The notes under the pieces are model-generated. The model did not search any database and was not told where the DNA came from. It saw nothing but the letters and a program-made list of their open reading frames with translations. A DNA stretch of 64,000 nt from Actinomycetota bacterium (GTDB lineage: Bacteria; Actinomycetota; Actinomycetes; Actinomycetales; Microbacteriaceae): NCBI GenBank assembly GCA_018268455.1, contig JAFDWM010000290.1, positions 186,001-250,000 on the forward strand, read 5' to 3'. Shown here one piece after another: positions 27,747 to 36,939 of this stretch (position 1 is its first letter; the number at the start of each line of letters is the position of its first letter). A program made the translations under genes and the position numbers.

Positions 27747-27839
27747 GCGCCCATGCTAGCACGGCGTCATCCGGGCCTCAGCGCCGCGACGGACCTGCGA
27801 GAATCGATGCACGCCGGCAGACGATCTGAGGAGTTTCGC

Positions 27840-29261
27840 GTGCAGTACATCTCGACCCGCGGTGGCGGAGAGCCGAAGACCTACAGCGAGGCACTGCTGG
27901 AGGGTCTCGCCGTCGACGGCGGACTGCTCGTGCCCGAGCGCCTCCCCGAGGTCGACGCTGCGACGCTCGAGTCCTGGCGCGCGCTCGGCTACGCGGAGCT
28001 CGCGACCGAGGTGCTCGGCCTGTTCGCCACCGACATCCCGCGCGCCGATCTGGCGGGCCTGTGCGCCGCCGCGTACTCCCCCGCGGTCTTCGCGGAGCCG
28101 GTGCCGCTGCGCCCGATCGGGGACGGGATCACTCTGGTCGGGCTCTCCGAGGGGCCGACGCTGGCGTTCAAGGACATGGCGATGCAGTTCCTCGGCCAGG
28201 CCCTCGAGTACGCGCTCGAGCGCACCGGCGGCGTGCTGAACATCGTCGGTGCGACCTCCGGCGACACCGGATCCGCCGCCGAGCACGCCCTGCGCGGCAA
28301 AGACCGCATCACCGTGTTCATGCTCTCGCCGCAGGGCCGGATGAGCGCGTTCCAGCGCGCGCAGATGTACTCGCTGCAGGACGCGAACGTGCACAACATC
28401 GCGGTCGAGGGCGTGTTCGACGACTGCCAGAACCTCGTCAAGGCGCTCGCCGGCGATCTCGACTTCAAGCGGGCGCAGCACCTCGGCGCGGTCAACTCGA
28501 TCAATCTCGCCCGCATCACCGCGCAGGTCGTCTACTACTTCTGGGCCTGGCTGCGCGCCACCGATGCCCTGCCCGAGACCGAGCGCGCGGGCTTCGAGGT
28601 CTCGTTCGCCGTGCCGTCCGGCAACTTCGGCAACATCCTGTCCGGCTTCTTCGCCCGGGGCATGGGCGTTCCGGTGCGCCGCCTCGTGCTCGCCGCCAAC
28701 GAGAACAACGTGCTGGACGAGTTCTTCCGCACCGGTGTGTACCGCCCGCGCAGCGCCGAGCAGACGCTGGCGACCTCGAGCCCGTCGATGGACATCTCCA
28801 AGGCCTCCAACCTCGAGCGCTTCATCTTCGACCTCGTCGGCCGGGATCCGCGTCGCGTCGTCGCCGCCTGGGACGACCTCGCCGCCACCGGCGCCTTCGA
28901 CTTCACCGCCGACCTCGCCCGCTTCGCCGACGAGTTCGGCATCGTGAGCGGCACCAGCACGCATGCCGACCGCCTCGCCACGATCCGCTCGGTGCATGCG
29001 TCCAGCGGCACCATCATCGACCCGCACACAGCCGACGGCGTGCATGTGGCGGCGTCCTTCGTGGAGGACGGCGTGCCGATGCTCGTGCTGGAGACCGCCA
29101 AGCCGGAGAAGTTCGGCGAGACGATCACCGAGGCGCTCGGCATCGACCTTCCGCTGTCCGAGGAGCTGCAGGCGCTGCTCGCCGCCGAACAGCGCGTCGT
29201 GGAGATCGCGAACGACGAGGCCGTGCTGCGCGAAATCATCGAGACCTCCGCCCTGCACTGA
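27840..29261 (+). CDS. thrC: Threonine synthase
   Basis: A 473-residue PLP enzyme converting O-phosphohomoserine to threonine. It is of the longer two-domain (yeast/E. coli) type: N-terminal VQYISTRGGGEPKTYSEALLEGL, PLP lysine in LAFKDMAMQ (Lys111), phosphate-binding ATSGDTGSAAEHAL, and FAVPSGNFGNILSGFFA. The GTG start has GAGGAG eight bases upstream. It stands alone, away from hom-thrB, and diverges from leuA. Confidence 0.95.
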   Translation: MQYISTRGGGEPKTYSEALLEGLAVDGGLLVPERLPEVDAATLESWRALGYAELATEVLGLFATDIPRADLAGLCAAAYSPAVFAEPVPLRPIGDGITLVGLSEGPTLAFKDMAMQFLGQALEYALERTGGVLNIVGATSGDTGSAAEHALRGKDRITVFMLSPQGRMSAFQRAQMYSLQDANVHNIAVEGVFDDCQNLVKALAGDLDFKRAQHLGAVNSINLARITAQVVYYFWAWLRATDALPETERAGFEVSFAVPSGNFGNILSGFFARGMGVPVRRLVLAANENNVLDEFFRTGVYRPRSAEQTLATSSPSMDISKASNLERFIFDLVGRDPRRVVAAWDDLAATGAFDFTADLARFADEFGIVSGTSTHADRLATIRSVHASSGTIIDPHTADGVHVAASFVEDGVPMLVLETAKPEKFGETITEALGIDLPLSEELQALLAAEQRVVEIANDEAVLREIIETSALH

Positions 29262-29287
29262 GCGCGCTTCACCCTAGGCTGGCTGGC

Positions 29288-31087
29288 ATGACGGCTCGAT
29301 TGCGCCCTCGACTGCTGGCGTTCCTCGGCGCCATCGCGCTGGTGCTCGTCCCGCTGCTCGCCGCGCCCGCGGCCTTCGCCGACGCCGACGACTTCTCCTA
29401 TGCGTCCTGGGACAGCGACTATCAGCTCAGCCGGGATGACCAGGGGCGGGCCGAACTGCGGGTCACCGAGACGCTGGTGGCCGATTTCCCCGATTTCGAT
29501 CAGAATCACGGCATCATCCGCGGACTGCCGACCTGGTACGAGGGCGCCCCGCTGCATCTGCGCATCGTGTCGATCACCGATGGCTCCGGCAAGAACCTGC
29601 CCTATGACGATGATGAGACGGAGAACGGCGAACGTCAGATCAGGATCGGCGATCCCGACACCTTCCAGCACGGGCTCACCACCTACCGGATCACGTACAC
29701 GATGCGCGATGTGGTGCATCGTCCGTCCGATCGTGCGATCGACGAGTGGTACTGGAACCTGCTGCCGCTGAACTCGTCGCAGCCGATCGCCAGGTTCTCC
29801 GCGATCCTGACGTTCGATCCCGCGATCAGCGCGGCGATGATCGGAGCACCGTCCTGCTATGACGGGGCCGCCGGCTCCACGCAGACGTGCACGCTCGCAC
29901 CCGACGCGTCGTCGAAGCAGAGCTTCACCGTGTCCAAGGACGACATCCCGGCCGGATCCGGCGTCACCGTCGCCTTCCCGATGACGCTCGGCACCTTCGC
30001 CCAGGCGCCCGCGCGGATTCCGGATCCGGCCACCGACGTCGCACCGTACCCCTTCTCCGCGCTCGGCGCGCTGCTCGGGATCGGTGGCCCCGTGATCGGC
30101 ATCGCCGTGCTGCGCCGGCAGGGGCGCCGCAGCGGTCGCGGCATCGTCGTGGCCCAGTACGACGTGCCCGCGAACCTGCCACCCGTCCTCGCCGCCGAGC
30201 TCGAGGGGCGGCGATCCGCCGCGACCTCCGCCGAGATCGTGCATCTCGCCGTGCACAAGGCGATCCGCATCTCCGATGGCGAGAGCAAGCCGGTGCTGGA
30301 GTTGCAGGATCCGTCCTTCGCGGCGGATCCGCTCGATGCGCAGGCGCTGACCGCTCTCTTCCCCGGCTCTCAGGCAGGCGCGACGCTGCATCTCGACCAG
30401 CCGAACGACGCGCTCGTCGCACGGTTGAAGGCGCTCGACGGATCCGCGGGCGTCGCCGCGCTGCAGCGCGGTCTGCGGGAGCGACGCCGCCCCGTCCTGG
30501 CCGTCGTGATGAGCGCCATCGGCGTCGCCACCGGGCTCGCCGCGGTCGCTCTCGCGGTGCCAGGCATGGCCGTCGGGCGTCCCGCGGCGATCGCGTCCTT
30601 CGTCGTCGCGATCGTGCTGACCGTAGTCGCGGTCGCGTGCCTGATCGTGGCGCTGCCGCGGCGTGCGGTGCTCACCCCGCAGGGTGCCGAGGCGCGCGAG
30701 TATCTGCTCGGCGTGCGCGAATACATCCGGCTCGCGGAGGCGGACCGGATCCGCATGCTGCAGTCGTATCGCGGCGCCGAGCGGCGCGCCGACGGCAACG
30801 CGGATGTGGTGGTGCTGTACGAGCGGCTCCTCCCGTACGCGATGCTGTTCGGGATGGAGCGGGAGTGGGGCAAGGTGCTCGCCGTGCAGTACGAACGCGA
30901 CGACGTGGTGCCCGGCTGGTACGCCGGCTACACCGGCGCGAGCTTCGCCCATTCGCTCGACGGCATGAACAGCTCGCTCAGCCCCACGCCGACGCCGAGC
31001 ACGTCCTCGAGCTCGAGCTCGAGCGGCTCGTTCGGCGGCGGCTTCTCCGGCGGCGGCGGGGGCGGCGGGTCGTCCGGCGGCTGGTGA
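29288..31087 (+). CDS. DUF2207 family membrane protein
   Basis: A 599-residue envelope protein. A signal peptide (residues 1-31, ending APAAFA) leads to an extracellular beta-rich DUF2207 domain of about 230 residues (SDYQLSRDDQGRAELRVTET...). One membrane helix follows (FSALGALLGIGGPVIGIAVL), then a cytoplasmic region, two more helices around residues 400-450, and a tail made of Pro/Thr, then Ser, then Gly repeats. Function of the family is unknown; the Gly-rich tail is common in actinobacterial members. TAGGCT lies seven bases before the ATG. Confidence 0.88.
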   Translation: MTARLRPRLLAFLGAIALVLVPLLAAPAAFADADDFSYASWDSDYQLSRDDQGRAELRVTETLVADFPDFDQNHGIIRGLPTWYEGAPLHLRIVSITDGSGKNLPYDDDETENGERQIRIGDPDTFQHGLTTYRITYTMRDVVHRPSDRAIDEWYWNLLPLNSSQPIARFSAILTFDPAISAAMIGAPSCYDGAAGSTQTCTLAPDASSKQSFTVSKDDIPAGSGVTVAFPMTLGTFAQAPARIPDPATDVAPYPFSALGALLGIGGPVIGIAVLRRQGRRSGRGIVVAQYDVPANLPPVLAAELEGRRSAATSAEIVHLAVHKAIRISDGESKPVLELQDPSFAADPLDAQALTALFPGSQAGATLHLDQPNDALVARLKALDGSAGVAALQRGLRERRRPVLAVVMSAIGVATGLAAVALAVPGMAVGRPAAIASFVVAIVLTVVAVACLIVALPRRAVLTPQGAEAREYLLGVREYIRLAEADRIRMLQSYRGAERRADGNADVVVLYERLLPYAMLFGMEREWGKVLAVQYERDDVVPGWYAGYTGASFAHSLDGMNSSLSPTPTPSTSSSSSSSGSFGGGFSGGGGGGGSSGGW

Positions 31088-31103
31088 GTGCGCACCGACC
31101 GGA

Positions 31104-32045
31104 TCAGGGGATCAGCGCGAGCTTTCCGCCGGGGTGTCCTTCGGCAAGGAATCGCGTCGCCTCGACGGCATCCGCGAGCGGATAGGTGCGCGCGAGCGGC
31201 ACCGTGAGCATCCCCTCGTCGGCGAGCCGCGTGAGCTCCCCGCGGATCCCGTCGCGGAAGGCGGCGCTGGCAGGCTGAGAGCCCGCGATACTGCGGAAGC
31301 CGTGCCGGGCGGCACGGGCCGGTGCCGCGATCGTGACGATCCGGGAGGTGTCAGCGACGACCGCCAGCGACACGTCAACGGCCTCGTCGGTGCCGACGGC
31401 ATCGAGCGCGGCGTGCACGGGGAATCCGAGCGCGCGAACCCGGCCTTCGAGTCCGTCGCCGTAGGGGACGGGGATCCCGCCGAAGCGGCGCACCCGTTCG
31501 GCGCCGGCTTCGCTCGTCGTGCCGATCACGCGCACTCCGCGCAGCGCCGCGAGCTGCAGCACCGTGACGCCGACGGCGCCGGATGCTCCGTGCAGCAGCA
31601 CGGTCTCGCCCCGAGCGGCATGCACGCGCTCGAGCATCTCCGCGGCCGTGGTGCCGGCGAGCAGCAGGTTCGCCGCCTCGGCGTGCGACAGCGGCGAGGG
31701 CTTGCGGAACGCCTTGTCGGCGGGGATCGTGAGCGTGGTCGCGTACCCGCCCTGCACGCGGAACGCGATGACCTCGTCACCCACGCGCGCCTCACCGGAT
31801 CCGATGCGGGTGTCCGGCCCGATCGCAACGATCTCCCCGGAGATCTCGTAGCCGATCGGCACGGGCAGGACGACACCGGTGCGCGAAGCCGCGACGTGCT
31901 TGCGATCGGCCGGGTTCATGCCCGCGGCGTGCACCCGGACCGTCACCTCGCCCTGCCGCGGATCCGGCGCCGTCGCGTCGACGAGACGCCAGTTCTCCGC
32001 CGGCCCCCACGTCGGGGCGATCCACTGCCGTGCCGCGAAGGGCAT
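31104..32045 (-). CDS. Zinc-independent quinone oxidoreductase-like MDR protein
   Basis: A 313-residue medium-chain dehydrogenase/reductase without the zinc-binding cysteines of alcohol dehydrogenases. The GroES-like N-terminal domain contains VRVHAAGMNPADRK. The NADPH-binding motif is LLHGASGAVGVTVLQLA near residue 145-160. This matches NADPH:quinone reductase-type enzymes; substrate cannot be assigned. The ATG lies one base after the era stop. Its function does not match its translation/repair neighbours, so co-transcription may be incidental. Confidence 0.87.
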   Translation of the reverse strand: MPFAARQWIAPTWGPAENWRLVDATAPDPRQGEVTVRVHAAGMNPADRKHVAASRTGVVLPVPIGYEISGEIVAIGPDTRIGSGEARVGDEVIAFRVQGGYATTLTIPADKAFRKPSPLSHAEAANLLLAGTTAAEMLERVHAARGETVLLHGASGAVGVTVLQLAALRGVRVIGTTSEAGAERVRRFGGIPVPYGDGLEGRVRALGFPVHAALDAVGTDEAVDVSLAVVADTSRIVTIAAPARAARHGFRSIAGSQPASAAFRDGIRGELTRLADEGMLTVPLARTYPLADAVEATRFLAEGHPGGKLALIP

Positions 32046-32046
32046 C

Positions 32047-32985
32047 TCAGAACCCCAGCCGGCCCAGCTGCTTCGGGTCGCGCTGCCACTCCTTGGCGAC
32101 CTTGACATGCAGCCCGAGGAACACCCGGGTGCCGAGGAGCTCCTCGATGCCGACGCGGGCGGTCGCTCCGACCTCGCGCAGCCGGGCCCCCTTGCGGCCG
32201 ATGATGATCGCCTTCTGGCTGTCCCTCTCCACGACGATCGAGGCATGCACGTCGGTGAGGTCGGAGTCCTCACGCGCCGAGACGTCGTCCACGACGACCG
32301 CGATCGAGTGCGGCAGCTCGTCGCGCACGCCCTCGAGTGCGGCCTCGCGGATCATCTCGGCGATGCGGTCGGACACGGACTCGTCGGTGACCACATCATC
32401 GTCGTAGAGTGCGGGACCCACCGGCATGAGCGCGAGCACCTCGTCAGCGAGCACGTCCAGCTGCACCCGGGTGAGCGCGGACAGCGGGATGACCGCGGCC
32501 CAGTCCTCACGGAGGGCGTCGACCTCCATCAGCCGCTCGGTGATCTCCTCGCGCTCCGCCACGTCGACCTTGGTCACGATCGCGATCTTCTTGGCCCGCG
32601 CGTACCCGTCCAGCGACGCCGCGATGCGACGGTCGCCCGGCCCGACCTTCTCGGTCGCCGGAACGCAGAAGCCGATCACGTCGACGTCACCGAGCACCTG
32701 CTCGACGAGGTCGTTCAGGCGCTCCCCGAGAAGGGTGCGCGGACGATGGATCCCGGGGGTGTCGACGATCACGAGCTGCCCGTCGGGGCGGTTCACGATC
32801 CCGCGGATCGCGCGGCGGGTCGTCTGCGGCTTCTCGCTGGTGATGGCGATCTTCTCCCCCACCAGCGCATTCGTGAGAGTGGATTTGCCCACATTCGGGC
32901 GGCCCACGAACGTGACGAACCCGCTGCGGTGCACGACCTCGTCGGTTTCAGCCTCGCCGGTTCCGGCCTCGCGCTCATCGGTCAT
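32047..32985 (-). CDS. era: GTPase Era
   Basis: A 312-residue GTPase that binds the 3' end of 16S rRNA in 30S maturation. The G1 motif GRPNVGKST is at residues 28-36, G3 is DTPG (in IVDTPGIHRPRTLLGE), and G4 is TKVD. The C-terminal KH domain carries IIIGRKGARLREVG. A roughly 18-residue acidic N-terminal extension precedes the GTPase domain. The ATG has GGAG upstream and overlaps the CBS-protein gene by 11 bases. Confidence 0.97.
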   Translation of the reverse strand: MTDEREAGTGEAETDEVVHRSGFVTFVGRPNVGKSTLTNALVGEKIAITSEKPQTTRRAIRGIVNRPDGQLVIVDTPGIHRPRTLLGERLNDLVEQVLGDVDVIGFCVPATEKVGPGDRRIAASLDGYARAKKIAIVTKVDVAEREEITERLMEVDALREDWAAVIPLSALTRVQLDVLADEVLALMPVGPALYDDDVVTDESVSDRIAEMIREAALEGVRDELPHSIAVVVDDVSAREDSDLTDVHASIVVERDSQKAIIIGRKGARLREVGATARVGIEELLGTRVFLGLHVKVAKEWQRDPKQLGRLGF

Positions 32986-34291
32986 CGTGCTTCTCCTTGC
33001 CGGACCGCTCGGATCCATCCTGATCCTCCGCGAGCGGCTCCTCGGCCCGCTCCACGAAGACGTATTCGATGCCCCGGCCGCGCCCTCGCGAGACGCCGCC
33101 GGTGAGGAGGAGCCCGCGCACGACAGCGGTCGCGCCGGGAGTGGGGATGCGGCCGAGCTCCTTGCCGAGCAGACCGCCGATCGAGTCGACGTCGTCGTCC
33201 TCGAGCTCGATGCCGAACAGCTCACCGACGTCCTCCGGGCTGAGCCGGCCGCTCACCCGATAGCGTCCCGGCCCCACCTCCACGACCTCCGCGCTGCGAC
33301 GGTCGTACTCGTCGGAGATCTCGCCGACGAGCTCCTCGATGAGGTCCTCCATCGTCACGAGCCCCGCGATGCCGCCGTGCTCGTCGATGACGATGCACAC
33401 GTGCACGGCCTCGCGCTTCATCTGCTGCAGCAGCGTCTCCGCACGCATGGACTCGGGCACGAAGACGGCAGGGCGCGCGATCTGGCGCACGGACTCCGCT
33501 CGCCAGCTGAGGTCGTCACGGTACGCGAACTGCACCAGATCCTTCAGATACAGCACCCCGACCACGTCGTCCGCATCGTCGTCGACGACGGGGATCCGCG
33601 AGATCCCCTGTCCGAGGAAGATGTCCATCGCCTCGGAGGTCGTGGCCGCATGATCGACGGTCACCATGTCGGTGCGCGGCACCATGATCGCGCGCACGTA
33701 CTGGTCGGTGAAGTCGAACACCGAATGGATGAGCTCGCGGTCATCGGCCTCGATCAGGTCGTTCGACGCGGCCTCGTCGACCATGCTGAGCAGCTGCTCC
33801 TCGCTGGCGAACGTGCTGCGTCCGGTGCCCGGGGTGACGCGGCTGCCGAACACGGCCAGGGCCTGGGCCAGCGGACCGAGGATCATGCGCACGCCCCGCA
33901 CGGTCGGCGCGCAGGCGCGCAGCAGGGCGTCGGCGTGTGCACGGCCGAACGAGCGCGGGCTCGCCCCGACGAGCACGAACGTGGTGCCGGTCATGAGCAC
34001 CGCGGCGGCGAGCATCGCCCACCAGATCTGGTCGTCGAACAGCAGCACGAACGCGACCGTGACGAGCACCGCGGCGGTCGTCTCCGCGAGCACGCGGATG
34101 AACGAGACCGCGTTCGCGTGCGTCTCGGGGTCGTCGGCGATGCGGGTCAGCGCGGCCGCATGGCGCCCGTCGGATCCGAGTTCTGCGATGTCGGCGCGCG
34201 AGGTCACCGACAGCGCCGCGTCGATCGCCGCCATGAGACCGCCGAAGGCGACCAGCAGCACCGCCCCGGCGAGCAGCAGGATTGCGGTCAT
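32975..34291 (-). CDS. CNNM/CBS-domain membrane protein (CorC/HlyC family)
   Basis: A 438-residue protein: a transmembrane DUF21-type N-terminal half with three to four helices (MTAILLLAGAVLLVAFGGLM onward), a pair of CBS domains (about residues 200-330, RIPVVDDDADDVVGVLYLKDLV and VCIVIDEHGGIAGLVTMEDLIEELVGEI) and a C-terminal CorC-HlyC domain. Homologues are linked to Mg2+/Co2+ transport; haemolysin labels are historical. It sits between ybeY and era with overlaps on both sides, the conserved arrangement. Confidence 0.9.
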   Translation of the reverse strand: MTAILLLAGAVLLVAFGGLMAAIDAALSVTSRADIAELGSDGRHAAALTRIADDPETHANAVSFIRVLAETTAAVLVTVAFVLLFDDQIWWAMLAAAVLMTGTTFVLVGASPRSFGRAHADALLRACAPTVRGVRMILGPLAQALAVFGSRVTPGTGRSTFASEEQLLSMVDEAASNDLIEADDRELIHSVFDFTDQYVRAIMVPRTDMVTVDHAATTSEAMDIFLGQGISRIPVVDDDADDVVGVLYLKDLVQFAYRDDLSWRAESVRQIARPAVFVPESMRAETLLQQMKREAVHVCIVIDEHGGIAGLVTMEDLIEELVGEISDEYDRRSAEVVEVGPGRYRVSGRLSPEDVGELFGIELEDDDVDSIGGLLGKELGRIPTPGATAVVRGLLLTGGVSRGRGRGIEYVFVERAEEPLAEDQDGSERSGKEKHDDR

Positions 34292-34752
34292 CGCCCCTGG
34301 TGGCGTTCGTCGGCGCCGAAGCCGGCGATGAGCTCGCGCTGCAGGCCAAACATCTCCTTCTCGTCCTCGGGTTCGGCGTGGTCGAAGCCGAGCAGGTGCA
34401 GCAGTCCGTGCGTGGTGAGCAGGATCAGCTCATCCATCAGCGTGTGCTTGGCCGCGGCGGCCTGGGTCTCGGCGACCTGCGGGCACAGCACGATATCGCC
34501 CAGCAGACCGGGGGGCGTGGGGCGGTCGACGGTGCCGGGACGCAGCTCGTCCATCGGGAAGCTCAGCACGTCGGTGGGCCCCGGCTCGTCCATCCACTGC
34601 ACGTGCAGCGCCTCCATGGCGCCCTCGTCGACGAGCACGATCGCGACGTCGGCGTCGGCGCTGACGTTGAGCTCGGCGAGATTGCGCTCGGTGAGGCGCA
34701 GCAGCACCGTCTCGTCGACGGCGATGGCCGACTCGTTGTTGATCTCGATCAC
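34288..34752 (-). CDS. ybeY: Endoribonuclease YbeY
   Basis: A 154-residue metal-dependent RNase required for 16S rRNA 3'-end maturation and ribosome quality control. The zinc ligands lie in HGLLHLLGFDH (HxxxHxxxxxH) and the N-terminal half has MDEPGPTDVLSFPMDE. It overlaps the CBS protein gene by four bases (ATGA) and phoH by four, so it is embedded in one operon with both. Confidence 0.96.
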   Translation of the reverse strand: MIEINNESAIAVDETVLLRLTERNLAELNVSADADVAIVLVDEGAMEALHVQWMDEPGPTDVLSFPMDELRPGTVDRPTPPGLLGDIVLCPQVAETQAAAAKHTLMDELILLTTHGLLHLLGFDHAEPEDEKEMFGLQRELIAGFGADERHQGR

Positions 34753-35834
34753 TTCAGGCCTCGTTTCGGCATACGGTCTCGGGGGCCGGGACGCTGCATC
34801 CCGGCGCGACGGTCGGCACGGTTCGCGAACTGCGCGGCCTCGTCGCGCTCGGCGCGCGCGGCCGTGCGCTGCTCGTCGTATTCCGTGTATGCGTCGACGA
34901 TGCGTCCGACCAGCGAGTGCCGCACGACGTCGTCGCTCGTGAGCCGGGAGAAGTGGATGTCGTCGATCTCCTTGAGCACCCGGGTGACCAGGCGAAGGCC
35001 GCTCGCACCGGTCGGCAGATCCACCTGGGTGATGTCGCCCGTGACCACCATGCGCGTGCCGAAGCCGAGTCGGGTGAGGAACATCTTCATCTGCTCCGGC
35101 GTGGTGTTCTGCGCCTCATCGAGCACGACGAAGGAGTCATTGAGCGTACGACCACGCATATACGCCAGGGGCGCCACCTCGATCGTGCCCGTCGCCATGA
35201 GCTTCGGGACGATCTCCGGATCCATCATCTCGTTCAGGGCGTCGTAGAGCGGGCGCAGGTACGGGTCGATCTTGTCCGTCAAGGTGCCGGGGAGGAAACC
35301 GAGCCGCTCCCCCGCCTCGACCGCCGGGCGGGTGAGGATGATCCGTTCCACCTCCTTGCGCTGCAGCGCCTGCACGGCCTTCGCCATCGCGAGGTAGGTC
35401 TTGCCGGTGCCGGCCGGTCCGATGCCGAACACGATGGTGTTCTGCTCGATCGCGTCGACGTACTCCTTCTGGCCAAGCGTCTTGGGCCGGATCACCCGGT
35501 TGCGCGTGGAGAGGATCGCCTCGCCGAGCACCTCACTGGGACGCACCCCCTCACGCTCGAGCATGCGCGCCGACTGCGCGACGTCGCTCGGTGCGAGCGC
35601 GTGCCCGGATCGGGTCAGCGCGATGAGCTCGTCGACGAGCTTCTGCGCCGCACCGACCGCTTCCGGCGCGCCGGTGAGCGTGAGTTCGTTGCCGCGAACG
35701 AGCACGTCGACCGCGGGATGCTCCTTCTCGAGCATGCGCAGCAGGCGATCCTGCGGGCCGAGCAGCTGCACCATCGCGATGCCGTCCACCTCGATCCGGG
35801 CCGTGGTGGATCCGGCCGTGTCGTCAGAAGCCAA
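34749..35834 (-). CDS. phoH: PhoH-like ATPase
   Basis: A 361-residue P-loop ATPase/helicase-like protein, often found with YbeY and thought to act in RNA metabolism. A small KH-like N-terminal region precedes the PhoH domain with GPAGTGKT at residues 139-146 and Walker B in SFVVLDEAQNTTP. I chose TTG 35834, with GAGGAG 11-16 bases upstream; this start overlaps the HIT gene by 11 bases, and the Met upstream would extend deeper into it. A basic Arg-rich tail (RADRRAGMQRPGPRDR) ends the protein. Confidence 0.93.
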   Translation of the reverse strand: MASDDTAGSTTARIEVDGIAMVQLLGPQDRLLRMLEKEHPAVDVLVRGNELTLTGAPEAVGAAQKLVDELIALTRSGHALAPSDVAQSARMLEREGVRPSEVLGEAILSTRNRVIRPKTLGQKEYVDAIEQNTIVFGIGPAGTGKTYLAMAKAVQALQRKEVERIILTRPAVEAGERLGFLPGTLTDKIDPYLRPLYDALNEMMDPEIVPKLMATGTIEVAPLAYMRGRTLNDSFVVLDEAQNTTPEQMKMFLTRLGFGTRMVVTGDITQVDLPTGASGLRLVTRVLKEIDDIHFSRLTSDDVVRHSLVGRIVDAYTEYDEQRTAARAERDEAAQFANRADRRAGMQRPGPRDRMPKRGLK

Positions 35835-36171
35835 CGAGCTTGTTCTCCTCGAGATTGCCGAGCACATGGGCGTGCACGTGGAAGACGGACTGCGCGACGC
35901 TCGCGCCGTTGTTGAAGATGAGCCGGTATTCGCCGTTGGCGTGGTCGACGGCGATCTGCTTCGCCGCGGCGACGATCTTCGCCATTAGCCCCGGGTCGCC
36001 GGCGGCGAGCTCGGTGACGTCGCGGTACTGCGCGGACTTGGGGATGACCAGCACGTGCAGCGGCGCCTGTGGGTTGATGTCGCGGATCGCGAAGACGTCG
36101 TCGGTCTCCAGGAGGATCTCGCCGGGGATCTCCCCGTTCAGGATGCGCGTGAAGATCGAGGGTTCGCTCAT
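35824..36171 (-). CDS. Histidine triad (HIT) nucleotide-binding protein
   Basis: A 115-residue HIT protein of the HinT branch, which hydrolyses purine phosphoramidates. The triad is HVHAHVL near the C terminus, and the N terminus reads IFTRILNGEIPGEILLETDD. TAGACT lies six bases before the ATG, indicating a leaderless promoter inside the operon that would also transcribe phoH. Confidence 0.94.
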   Translation of the reverse strand: MSEPSIFTRILNGEIPGEILLETDDVFAIRDINPQAPLHVLVIPKSAQYRDVTELAAGDPGLMAKIVAAAKQIAVDHANGEYRLIFNNGASVAQSVFHVHAHVLGNLEENKLVGF

Positions 36172-36209
36172 GCGATCAGTCTATCCGCGCGGTGCCGAGC
36201 GACGGCGGG

Positions 36210-36938
36210 CTACCAGCGGCCGCGCGCGACGTTGAGCACGGCGATCGCGGCGGGACCCGCGGTCGAGGTGCGCAGCACCGTGTCGCCGAGCAGCACCCGC
36301 TCGGCCCCCGCGGCGACGAGCCGCTCGATCTCCTCGGGCGAGATGCCGCCCTCGGGGCCGACGACGAGCACGATGTCGCGCTCATCCGGGATCAGCGCGG
36401 ACAGCGCCGCGGGCGCGGTCGGATCCAGGATCAGCACCCGCTGCGTCTCCGCACGGCGGGCGAGTTCGGCAGTGGATGCGACCGTCGCGACCTCGGGGAT
36501 CCAGCTGCGATGCGCCTGCTTCGCGGCTTCGCGCACGATCGTCGCCCAGCGCTCACGGCCCTTCGCCGCCTTCACCCCGTCCCAGCGGGACACGCTGCGT
36601 GCGGCCTGCCAGGGCACGATCTCGTCGACGCCGAGTTCGCAGGCAGCCTGCACGGCGAGCTCGTCGCGATCACCCTTCGCCAGCGCCTGCACGAGCACGA
36701 TGCGCGGATCAGGGCGCGGGTCCTCCCGGCGCGACAGGATCCGCACCTCGACGAGCGCCGGAGCGACCGAGGCGACCTCGCCGTGCAGCCATACGCCGGC
36801 GCCGTCACCGAGGGTGACCGGTTCGCCGACGCGCACGCGACGGACGACCGCGGCGTGCTTGGCCTCTGCGCCGGTCAGCGGCACCACGCCGCCCGGCTGC
36901 GCGGCGGACGCGGCCGCGGTGACGAAGTGCAGCGCCAT
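36210..36938 (-). CDS. rsmE: 16S rRNA (uracil(1498)-N(3))-methyltransferase RsmE
   Basis: A 242-residue SPOUT methyltransferase. The N-terminal PUA-like domain (MALHFVTAAASAAQPGG...HAAVVRRVRVGEPVTLGDG) binds RNA. The knotted C-terminal domain has the SAM site VVGPEGGISPEEIERL and LLGDTVLRTSTAGPAAIAVL. It lies one base from dnaJ, the conserved actinobacterial order. Confidence 0.95.
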   Translation of the reverse strand: MALHFVTAAASAAQPGGVVPLTGAEAKHAAVVRRVRVGEPVTLGDGAGVWLHGEVASVAPALVEVRILSRREDPRPDPRIVLVQALAKGDRDELAVQAACELGVDEIVPWQAARSVSRWDGVKAAKGRERWATIVREAAKQAHRSWIPEVATVASTAELARRAETQRVLILDPTAPAALSALIPDERDIVLVVGPEGGISPEEIERLVAAGAERVLLGDTVLRTSTAGPAAIAVLNVARGRW

Positions 36939-36939
36939 G

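Noticed and set aside
28535..30952. 805-codon minus-strand ORF opposite thrC and DUF2207
   Set aside because: Shadow of two real plus-strand genes.
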